Source: Turritopsis dohrnii (Eukaryota; Cnidaria; Hydrozoa; Anthoathecata; Oceaniidae). Taken from it: a stretch of DNA of 64,000 nt. Shown here in pieces: positions 46,972 to 58,900 of the stretch. The stretch lies in the NCBI GenBank assembly GCA_027922465.2, contig BQMF02000273.1, positions 186,001 to 250,000 of the forward strand, in the 5' to 3' direction. The notes under the pieces were generated by a model. That model did not search any database. It was not told the origin of the DNA and saw only the letters and a program-made list of their open reading frames with translations. A program made the position numbers and the translations under genes. The number at the start of each line of letters is the position of its first letter. The stretch's first letter is position 1.

Positions 46972-49900
46972 ATGGTGGACATCGGTGCGGGAAGTGTCGA
47001 GGGGACCATGGAACTTACAATGAAGAATGCTGAATTTCAGGAATTACGTGTTTTTTTGAATGATCCCATCAGGCAACTGATGACCACTGGTGTCCATTTT
47101 GATACGTTTGAGCAATTGATATGGGCTGGAACAGAATCAGTAAGTCACATTTTTTCAAACTTGCTACACTTTCACGTTAGGTTTACTAGCTAAACCCGTG
47201 CGTGTAAAATTTTTTTACAGGTTTTAATCGATGTGAGCTGAACGGAGAGAAAGGCTTAGTATAATGAATTTAAGTATAATAAAGTTCCTCGATTGTTTGG
47301 ATTGTAGAATGTTTAGAATGTAGTATCCCGTGTAGAACATTTTTTTAAATTTACGGGTTTTAATTCATCAAAAATAAAACTACGTGTTGTGCATCCGCTT
47401 TTTTCACTCTGTGAAATATATTGCGTCGATTGAAGATGCAATGCATGGTTCCCCGTGATGAAATTATCTAACGTCAATACAGAAAAAAACACTTCTTACC
47501 CTTTTAATTAAAAAACTGTAGGCATTCCAGCTAAAGCATTTTTAGTTCACTATCAACCCTTGAGTTCTGAACACTTGTTACTTACTTACTTACTTGAAAT
47601 AGTTTTCTCTCAGATCTTGAGATCACCCATCTCGTTGAGACCAGTGAAAGCCATAACTGCAAGAGTTTTCAACTCTCCTCGCCTCAGGCCAGTGTAGCCT
47701 GGAACGAGGTTCATCAGGGACAGTGCACAGGAATTTGTCAAGATTCTTTTTGAAAACATCCTTTTTGCAATTTGTTAGATTTCTTAGGGCTTTTGGTAGA
47801 CATTTGAATAATTTGGGACCCTGCATGCGTATGGATGCGTAGATTTGGGTTTGGTAGGGACTTCGTTTGATCAGGGGAATGTGGCACTTTCTTCCTTGTC
47901 TATGATTTATATGGCATGTGATGCCACGAGTCTCTGCTCCATTTTGAATCTTTCCAATATTTGGTGCGAGTCTTTCGAGAATACACCATGTGTAGATGAT
48001 GATGTATCTCTCTCTTCGACGTCTTGCAGAATATCTTCGCACTTTCTCTGATGTATCTTGTAGATTTCAAGAGGTGTACTAAAAACTGACTTATACTGCT
48101 CCTGAAGCATGTCCGCCATTGTCTTCCTGTCTGTTATCAATTCTTTGGATTTGCTCAATAAAGGACCAACTTTCGATTTTACTTTGCTGTGTTTTGTAGC
48201 GTATGAGAAGAAATACTTTGGATTCCTTTTGATTGCATCAACAGCCTTTTGTTCATTTAATTGTTCCTCCTTTTTGTAAGATTGATTTAGTTTAAATTCA
48301 ATGTCAAGTAATTCTTCTGTAATCCTTTTTGTAACCTTAGTAAATTTTTTGAGTGTTTTCTTCCTTTTCCCAAATAAAATCCTCCTGTCTTTTGGGATTG
48401 CTTTCTTATGTTGTGGGTTTCCGGATCGTGGTGAAACATGATCTTTTACCACATTTATAATTCTGTTGGTAATTTTATTGATTTGAACTTCAGGTAAGTC
48501 ATCTTCCAAGTCATCCCATTCTGTTGTTTTTAATTTCTCATTCAATTTGTCCCAATCAATTTTGCTTGAGTGGAAATTATATTTGTCGAATTGATTTCTA
48601 AGAGTAGGTTCCTGAGTCATTGGCTCTTCCTCAATAGGGCTGAAGTGGGTTTTCACATTTAACAGGAAGTGATCTGATATTTTAACAGTTGGGGTTGTGA
48701 CGTAACTATGTAGTAATTGAATATTGTTTGTGAGTAGTAGATCAAGAACATTTCCACTCTTATGTGTTAGTGTTGAAATGAGCTGCAGTAGGTTGAAGTC
48801 CCCCATAAAATCAGAGAGAAGCTGTTTCATTAGCTTCTCATCTTTGGTTATTCCTTCTTTGAGGGAATCATACTTCCAATCAATATGTGGAAGGTTAAAA
48901 TCTCCACCGATAAAAATGTCCGGTAATTTGCCTCTGAATTCGTCAAGTTTCTGTTTTGAAATAGTTAATATGTTTTTGAATTCCTTGCTTGTTGAGGGGT
49001 TTCCATTTGTTGTATCATCAGGCTGGCGATATATTCCACAAATAACAACATGGTATATCTCCGAGTAAAGTAACAAAAGCTCATTAACTCCATTTGAATA
49101 TGTTAGTAATGGTTTGAAAGATGCAGCAAAGTCCTCTTTCATATAAATTGCTACTCCTCCGCTAGAGCGACCAAATCTTGTTTTTCTTCTTTGTCTATCT
49201 GCTCTTAATATTTTGTATCCCTCAATATTAATTTCAGCATCTTTGTGTTCTCTGAGCCACGTTTCAGTTAAAATTGCAAAAAGATTATCGTTTAGTATCA
49301 AAGCATCTTTTATATAGGGTACTGTTGATTGAACGGTAAGAGGTTTCAGTCCTTGTACATTGAAAATCGAGAAGGAATTTAAAATTCCAGGTTAGGATTC
49401 TGTCTCAAGTCCCAGTGCATGTTTTGAGGCCCATCCCACCTCATGATGTTGTGGCTTAAATCCTGTTGTTGTGGTTGGTGATGATAGTGTGGATTGTATT
49501 GAATAGGCTGATTCTTCTGGTTGAGATTGTTCATTTTTGTTGATGCCATCACAGCAATTTTCTGATCGATCTCCTGTAGAATGTCGGATTTTAGTTTCTC
49601 CAGGATGATTAAAAAATCCCTTTCTTTGTCTTGAGAGATTGGGATCTTTGTTGTCTTGTGCTGTTATATTGTTTGTTTTCTTGTGTGGATGCCTTCCGTT
49701 TCGTACCCTTCACATGAGCAAAGGTACAGGATTGATTTAAACATTCACCTTGTTTAAGGGATGAGGCACATATTCGAGGATGAAAGTTTGGACATGTAAT
49801 TCCCATCTTGCATCCATTTGGTCCCTTGTTGCCAAATTTCATTAGCTTTTGACATGCTTTTGGATGGTTGTACTTTTGACATGCTTTTGGGTGGTTGTAC

Positions 49901-52900
49901 TTTTGACATGCTTTTGGGTGGTTGTACTTTTGACATGCTTTTGGGTGGTTGTACTTTACAATCACAACATGCTTTTGGGTGGTTGTACTTTACAATCACG
50001 TTTGCATTTCCCTCTTTTGTAGAAATTGCAGGTCTGTGTTTTAGTTAGTGCTCCAGAATAATTTGACTCTACGTTCTCCTTGTTGTCTTCTTTCTCAGAT
50101 GTTTCTTGCTTGTCATTGACATTTGGTGCAGTAGTCCTGTTTTCTGACATGATTATCAACTTGCTCTCATTTTCCTTTTGTAACTTCTTCTTCATGAATT
50201 CAGTTCTGCCAGCAAATTGATGTTTATTTTTAGTGTCAAAGATTACGTTTGGTGTTAGAGGAGGTGTACGCCGAGGGGATTGAGTGACCAGTGTATCTTG
50301 ATACTGATTGTTATCATCATTATTATTTTCTTCATCCTCATCGTCATCCTGACTATCAGTTAGTTCATTTTCCTCAGTCTTGGGAGGAAAAAGTATTGTC
50401 TTTCCTTGGCAGGTAGAACAAAGAAAGTACAATCCAGGGATGTCAAAGAGAGTGCTTTTGACTTCTTCGTTTTCATTGATAAGGTTTGTTTTCTTTAGTA
50501 GATTGAGGTAGCAGGACTTGTGGACCTCTTGTCCACACATTGCACAATGCATGAAGGCTTTATCCTGAAATTGGAATGTGTAGGATGAGCTGTATATTTG
50601 ACAGATGTCTGGAAAATAGTTCTTAATTTTGAGGCACAATTTTTGGACAAGTTCCTCTTTCTTTTCTTTTCCAATTGTATGCCTTGACAAGAACTCAAGG
50701 GTATCCATGATCACAGGTTTGTTGTGTTTGCTGCTCAACACTTTGCAGTTTTCCTTGGTAGATTTTTCTGGGTCATATGTTTTGATACAGTTTTTGACTT
50801 GCTGATTTGGTGACTTGAGAGCAAGCTCAGCGATGACCTTCTGCCATATTTCTATATCTGCATTTAATAACTCGTCTGGAGGTGGATCCATTCTCTTTGT
50901 CAAGACTGAGTATAGAACTGGGTAATTATCTTTCTTCTGTAAGTCTTCTTCTTCAAGGGAACTCCCAAATTTGATTTGACTTTTTGTTTCTTTGTTCGCT
51001 ACAGGGTAAGAGGGTCAGGTCTAGTAGGTCTGCATTAACCCGGTTAGAGCAGACTTAACCGTTCTTTCATTTATTTAATTTCTTTTACTTTTACTGAAAC
51101 TTTTACTGACTAGAATAGTATATTTTAATGTCAGTATTTTTATGCAGAAAAACTTTTTAATTGGAAGATCTGAAACACATCAAAATATTCATAATACATC
51201 TTTCAGGAAACGATATATGCAGAAGTAAAATTAAATTGTGCTTACAGGAAAACAACAAAAAGATTAAAATCGCTATAACTGTTCATGAAATACTTACCCC
51301 AACGTTAATAAAAGCCGAACGCGTAAGTGTCAAAATATGAATTGTAAGCAATTTTATACCTTCTAGCGATTTTCTTTGATATTCATGATATTCATTTCTT
51401 CGATCGTTTATATATTGTTTTTATGTGTCTTCCCTAAAGGAAAAGTAATAATGCAGAAACCATACTATAAGAAAAACTAAACAAAAAAGTTCAAAAGTGA
51501 ACTTACCTTAAAAACATTTATAAATCTTTGTGCAATACTCGCTCATATGTTTGTGGTAGGATGCAATTTGTTTCAATGACACAAACATTAACGAATAAAG
51601 AAAAATCTTACAGTCGCCACCAAATAAAATAAAACAACACAGAGACTTTTAACAACACACAAAAAATGAAGAAGGTAACTTGAAGTTTCAATCAAAATGA
51701 ATATAAATAAAAGAAGTCACCAAATGAATAAATAAATGATAATATATATAACTAAGCAAAAAATAGCAGAATAGTCAGATTTGTTTGATAAGTTTTTATG
51801 GGAGTGAAGGAAGGAAGGTCACGTGGATAAGACTTGAGCCTTATATTTCTTTTCCTACCTAGCAACTGGACTGGTAAAAAGTTTGACCTTCAAGCAAAAG
51901 GCAGGCAATTTTATTTAAGATGGATTTCCACCACTAGATCATTTTTGAGACGATCATCTTAAAGTTTCAAGACAGCTGACAATATGGACATAGTACTTGT
52001 TCTGTAAATATTAACTTTTGTCTGGTAGTTGTTGAAGTTATTTAGGAATGAAGCTTGTGAGGATAAAAGTTTTATGATAACAATTTTTTGAAAATTTTGG
52101 TGAATTTGATAACTTCCAAAGTAAATATATAATTATATCATTTTAACCCAGGTAAAAATTTTTACCGAGTTTAACTTCGAAAAGGGTGTGTCAAATTCAC
52201 CTTTCCCGTGTGTGAACCCGTGACAAAAATTTCAATTTAGGAATTGAAAACAGAAAAGGATATATATACTCATGAGCTCGAAAAACTGATCAAAAAAATG
52301 TATGGGATTGTTGCGCTACAACCAACCGTTGCAGAGATATCGTTAATCAAAATTTTGATGACGTCATAGCCACAATACCAAATAAAATTTAGGCCCAAAT
52401 GTTGGGTCACCCCATCACCCATATCAGGGACCCTAAAAAACGTCAGTTATCCCTATTGGTTCCTGAGATATTTCCTCGAAAATGTCGCATTCAATTGGGG
52501 ATACAATGCAATGGTTCCCCGTGATCATAAAAAATACTGACGTCAAATGCGATGTGCTTTTATACTAATCGTGAAAAAAGTGTCTCTAACCTCTTCAAAT
52601 ATTTAGGACCAAAACTTTTGTCACCCCATCGCCTGTATTGCCAACCCCAAAAAACGTCAGTTATCCCCATTGGCTCTTGAGGTATTTCCCCAAAAACTTT
52701 GTGTTCAATTGGGGATGTAAAGCAATGATTCAAAAAAACTGATGTCCAGGGCTCGGAAATGACGAAGCATAAAATCGTTTTAGCAGATTTAAATTTTTGG
52801 TAGCGAAGCAATAATGACACTAACGTTAAGAAATAAAACAAGATTGTTAAGGGAGCTGGAAACTAAGATGCTTTTTAATTTCATTGAATAACACGAAAAC

Positions 52901-55900
52901 AAGTCCTGCTGGTACCACACTTATGTTTTCATGTTCTTAAGTTAGATGAAAAAATAATTCATATACGAAGGAAATTACCTTAGCAATAGTGGTCGTTCTC
53001 CCTAGCAACAGCAAATTGGTGAATAATCACTTAATATACCTAATTTATCCTTCATTGTCAGCCATGAAAACTAATATAATCAGTTGAGCATATTTTTGAA
53101 GAGCATCTACGTGCCTGATTAAAAGCGCGTCTTGACTAGGCTCTAGGAGCATTGTGTAGGCAGCACTAGCGCGGTCGCATGCCTCATAATGGGAAGACTT
53201 GAGTTATGGCTAAATCACAAATATTTTAAGAGCTAAACATTAAAAAACACAAAATTTGTGATTATCTAAGGACTGTTTGTTTGTGGTTTGAGACAATAAT
53301 TTGATGATTTCATTGAGTTTTAATCTTTTCCAGTTAAATTTTTACGTTGAAAAAGAAGCACTGGGAATGAAATTGACTTTGTGTAAAATTGATCATTGAA
53401 GAGAGAATCTAAATGAACTGCAGCGCTTAAAATAACGTCTGACGATCACAAGATCGTTATGTTGAAAAAGCGGGCGATCACAATGAAAACTTAACCGATC
53501 ATAACTTAAGCGTGAGATCACATTTGCGCACCTCTACACACCTCCAAACACGCAATGGTGAATCCGCATGCCCGTGAGACCAATATTCACACATGTCTGA
53601 TTTTAAAATTTCTTATTTTTTCCCAAAAGTTAAAAAAGGAAACCAAGATGTGTTCATTGAATAACATGAAAACGAGTCCTACTGGTACCACTTTTGTTTT
53701 CATATTCTTTCATTAGGTGAAGAAACGAATTCGTATAACAAAGGAAATTTCAAAATTACCTTAGCAACGGTGGTCGTCACCCCTAGCAACAGAATATTTT
53801 CTGAACAATTGCCTAGTATACCTAAGTTCTCTTGTCAATTGAGCCATTAAATTGAGCATGTTTTGTTTCATATAAATAGAGGAGTAACCAGCAAAAATAG
53901 TTTTTCATTTCCCAGTTTGAATATTATACAAAAAAAATTGAGATCGCGTTTATTGCGAACATAAGCTGTGGTCGTAACTTTGATTTTTTGTTGCATTATA
54001 TTTAAATTGATCTGAGAAATTCAAAGGAACTAGCCGCCAAGGCGGCGTCGCTCGCCGCCGATGTTCACCTGCTCTGTATCACTGTATCAATAAACGTCAA
54101 ATTTCCTTATAAACGGCTCGTACAACTTGTGTTCAACCAGAAGCATATTCGAAGTCACAACCTCTGATAAAACCAATCTTTTATCAGTGTAACAATACAC
54201 TCAAAATGTAGAGAGTGAAAACTTCAACTTTTTATTAGCTTTTGTTTTAAAAAAGTTACGCACTCTAACATGGGTGCTATCAAACGTAAGGGGGAAATAG
54301 TTTCTCTTCTTAAAAACATCACGACGGAGGAGAGAAAAAAGGCACGTGCTAAATGAATAAATAGAATAAAAAACGTTCGATCAGAACGCTTAACAATTAA
54401 AAGAAGAAATTAATTTGTTAAAAGAAAAGCAAAAAAAGAAAGAAAAAAAAATTTGTTTTGATATAATATTCTTTTTTTACCTATCGGTTTTTAAACATTT
54501 TGATTGCTCAAAAAAAAAGTTCACCCGTCCAAGACAGTCAGGCAAGAGATAGTGGCAAACCGCACATGCTGCCACGTTTTGCCACTGCTGCTTTTTGTCC
54601 AAAATGTTTAATCAGTTAGTTTCTTTGTATTTAGTTGATGTATTGTTTTCAAAGCCAAGTCAACGTGGAATATAAAACTAACAATAATGATAAAAACAAA
54701 ACGTTATTCCTATTAGTTCATCACCCAAAAAAAGTCACGTTCGATTGGGGTTGCAATGTATTTGTTTCGAACTCACGTCGCACACAAAAAAAGAAATAAT
54801 TTCGCTCACAACTCAATCTACCATTTTGCGTGACTTACAAACAAACAAACAAACGCACAAACAGAGAATCGGCTATTAATATATAGACTAGCCGCCAAGG
54901 CGGCGTCGCTCGCCGCCCATGTCCACCTGCTCTGTATCACTGTATCAATAAACGTCAAATTTCCTTATAAACGGCTCGTACAACCAGAAGCAGATTCGAA
55001 GTCACAACCTCTGGTAAAACCAATCTTTTATCAGTGTAACAATACACTCAAAACATATAGAGAGAAAACTTCAACTTTTTATTAACTTTTGTTTTAAAAA
55101 AGTTACGCGCTCTAACATGGGTGCTATCAAACGTAAGGGGGAAAATGGTTTCTCTTCTTAAAAAGTTCACACGGAGGAGAGAAAAAAGGCACGTGCTAAA
55201 TGAATAAATAGAATAAAAAAACGTTCGATTAGAACGCGTAACAATTAAAAGAACAAATTAAATTATTAAAAGAAAAGCAAAAAAACAAAAACATTTTCTT
55301 TTGATATGATACTCTTTTTTTACCTATCGGTTTTTAAACATTTTGATTGCTCAAAAAAAAAAGTTCACCCGTCTCAGACAGTCAGGCAAGAGTCAGTGGC
55401 AAACCGAACATATGCTGCCACGTTCTGCCACTGCTGCTTTTTGTCCAAAATGTTTAATCAGTTAGTTTCTTTGTATTTAGTTGATGTACTGTTTTCAAAG
55501 CCAAGTCAACGTGGAATATAAAACTAACAATAATGATAAAAACAAAACGTTATTCCTATTAGTTCATCACCCAAAAAAAGTCACGTTCGATTGGGGTTGC
55601 AATGTATTTGCTTCGAACTCACGTCGCACACAAAAAAAGAAATAATTTCGCTCACAACTTAATCTACCATTTTGCGTGACTTACAAACAAACGCACAAAC
55701 AAACAAACAAACAAACAGAGAATCGGCTATTAATATATAGATGAGAAAAAATACCAAAGAGAAATTGTATATGACCTTCACGTTACATCAATACACAAGC
55801 AGAACATATCCAGAAACAGAAACCAATAGATATATTTAATACTACTATAATATAACTGCATTTGTGATATAGATTTACTTAGTTGATTTCTTCAAGTCTT

Positions 55901-58900
55901 AATAGAAGTAAGGAAAGAAGAAAAGAAATGAAATGAGTAAATGTTCAGCGATCACATAGATCGTCTCAATTACATTCCAGACAATCGTCTTTTGAATCAA
56001 GCCAATCATTGATCGGTGATCGCCCGTTATTTTAAGCGCTGGAACTGTTAGCTCAACCTTGTTCCAAAAAGAGCCTGTTTCGCTTTTGAAAAATACAGAA
56101 GGAGCGTGTAGCAAAAAGAAGCTTCTGAACATCTTATTTGTTTTTACTTTACTCCCGCACAAATCTATATACTAATTACGAGTGTGCATCCGCTTTTTTC
56201 ACGCTTTCTCTAAAATTTTTGGTCGTTTTTTGGTCGCTTCTTCATAATGGTGTGTCAGACCATGGTTAATATTTTTCTACGATTAGTATATGGAGAAAAC
56301 ATTACATTGCATTTAATCGTTTCAAATGTTTTGATTATTCCCGAGATCAAGAAACAATAGACAACAACGAAAGTATTGCACCAAGATTTATTAATGTTTT
56401 TAGGGTAAGTACGCTTTAGAACTTTTTTGTTTGTTTTGTTTTTCTTATTCTATTAATAGGGTTTCTACATCATTACTTTTCAAATAATATGCAATTGAAG
56501 AAATGAATATCATGGTTTCTAATCATGACGTTCTGGGTTCGTAAAGAAAATCACAATTGTTTACAATTCACATTTTGACACTTTTACGACTTTTGCGTTT
56601 GGCTTTTATTTACATTGGGGTATGGATTCCATAAACAGTTACAATGATTTTAATCTTTTTGTTGTTTACCTGTATGCACAATTTATTTTTACTATGCTGC
56701 ATAATATCATCTCGTGAAATATTTATTATGAACATTTTGATGTTATTCAGATCTTCTGATTAAAAAGTTTTTCTGTTCATAACTCCAGTGTTGAACTACA
56801 AATGCTTTAGCCAGAATACCTAGAGATTTTTAGTTAAAATAGTGAAGAGTGTTTTTTTCTGTATTGATGTTAGATTTTTTTAATCATGGGGAACCATTGC
56901 ATTGCATCTTCAATCGATATAATTTTATTTTACAGTGTGAAAAAAGTGGATGCACAGCGCGTATTTTTATTTTTGATGGGTTTTGACTTTTCTGTTCTGC
57001 GCTCCAGTGTTGATTGCATACCTGGAAAAATGTTTGATCTAGATGGCATCTGTTTAAGTGGATCATTAAATCAGGGAAACCATTGCATTGCCTCTTCAAT
57101 TTGATGCAAAGTTATTTGGAAAATATCTCTAGAACCTCTAAGAAAATAACTGACATTTTTTATGGTCCATGACATTGACGAAGGGGTGACAAACAGAGCT
57201 TTTACGTCACTAAAATGTTTAATCGACAATATCTTGATAACAGTTGGTTGTCGCTTAACGATCCTGTACATGTTTTGGTATATTTTTTAGAGTTCAGCAA
57301 TACAGTTAGAACTTCCAAATTTGATCTCTCTAATTTTATGGTACCTGCACCTTCTGTTTCTTTTTCTTAAGGTTAGGGTTTGGGGAATTAGAGAGAGTTT
57401 ACAGTACTTACAACACTGATGCACTTTCTGTTTGTTATTCTGTGATTTAATTTTCCGTCACCATTTTTTGAGACGTCATTTTTAGAATTAAAACCTATAA
57501 AAATGTTTCACACGGGATGCTAGTCTTTTTCTAATGTGCAATTTAATTCAGTTTCCCATTTGTTAATGGTTTTCAAATAGGCAGTTAATGCTGACATGTT
57601 CTTTTTTAAAAAAAACTACACTGAAAAACTATTCTTAAGTACAATCTGAAAAACGTGGAGAGAAATAGAATAATAAATTATTGTTCGAAAGAACAATAAA
57701 AGGGTTTTCCCCCGCTGTGAGGATTGTTGCGCCAAATTATTTTTGTAAACAAAAGTATGTAAAATGTTCGCACCTGTTTTTAAACATGTAGAAATACTCT
57801 TTTATGTGTGTATAAGACCCTGTTTATTATGGAAATCTTAAACATATTTAAATGATAAGTTTATTTATGCTAAAGTTTAATATAGGTTTGCAACTTTACT
57901 ACATTTGCCAGTCATTTGATTCGCTAAAATTTTAGTTGGACTTACAAATTGCGAATTCTGATGTGCTAATTCGAACCCTGACATCATGCCACATGCTACT
58001 AGTCTATATAATATTTGTAAAAGACGCTCTCGCCTCTATGTGGTTTTACGCACAACTAAGAAGAACTTGACCGTAAATTTAAAGTAAATATAACACTCTC
58101 TAAAATAAAAGTGGGATGCACACTTGCTATTATATATAAGATATATATAATGTTTTTTATGCTTTAGGTGTCTCTTTTTCATTCTCTTAAATTCTTCACT
58201 TCTTCACCTTATTCCACCTCACTATAAACCAATGGTGGAATTTCCATAATTTGGAGATTCCTTACAACCACTTTCATTGTCGAACCATAGCAAAAACAAA
58301 AAACCTTGAAGGGCTATACCCAGCAGGCAAATTCGCTGAAAAACCACTGCGAAGGAGTGCATTTCTATAGAAATATACACACTATTTCAATAAAAATGCT
58401 CCTCATTGCAGTGATTTTTTGATAATTTTGCCGGCTGGGTAACTTCTATTTAGAAAACAATTAGAAGACAAATAATTTTAGTTACTATATTTTTGTGTAT
58501 TATTTGATTAAGTTTAGGGTTTAGTGGCAGACCGTTGTTATAAAGTTGTATTTTATGATGTTTTTCAATACATGCTCTGCAATCCTGTTTCATCCATTGG
58601 AACACATCCTTGTTAATAGTGCTCACTCGTAGTTAGTAGAAAGTTATACCTTAAGTGTTTGCCCTTTGTGGAGTGCCCTTTCCTGATCTCCCTCTAATCA
58701 TCAATCATGTGTTGTCGTTTGCACGTCATTGCATGTCAGTTTTCAAGTCATCCTTGAAGGTATCCAAAAGTTGTGACCTGCTTTTCCCTCTGATTAGTGT
58801 AACCACACAAGCAAATAATTGTATATATCTTTTAATTTAGGGGCATATCACGTCTTACTATGGACCATCATGTGGAAAATACACAGCATTCCAAGCTCAC

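Larger units (their letters stand above)
47576..51010 (-). mobile_element. Internally deleted LINE (ORF1, endonuclease, C-terminus; RT missing)
   Basis: A minus-strand non-LTR retrotransposon. In order: ORF1 (50903-49609), AP-endonuclease (49301 to about 48600), a linker, then at about 48000 a direct jump to the C-terminal domain (47960-47623). The roughly 500-residue reverse transcriptase is absent. A tail of AAGT tetranucleotides ends the element at 47576-47595. It is dead, because RT is missing and ORF1 is frameshifted, but the parts left are well preserved. Confidence 0.85.
47140..58840 (+). other. PAN2 intron 1, 11.7 kb repeat-rich
   Basis: The donor GTAAGT follows exon 1 and the acceptor TTTAATTTAG precedes exon 2; the joined frame reads WAGTES then [10 protein letters not shown], matching human WVGSHG-GHATSFFGP. 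It holds a deleted LINE, the R3 and R4 repeats and an 858-bp tandem duplication. Stretches 51010-52290, 55741-56180 and 57331-58318 show nothing that I can name. Confidence 0.85.

Noticed and set aside
49818..50048. Plus-strand frame with repeated DMLLGGCTF
   Set aside because: Antisense reading of the 27-bp zinc-finger repeat in the LINE.
54270..54356. Functional 28-residue basic peptide
   Set aside because: The copy 858 bases downstream breaks the frame, and no homologue is recognised, so selection on it is unlikely.
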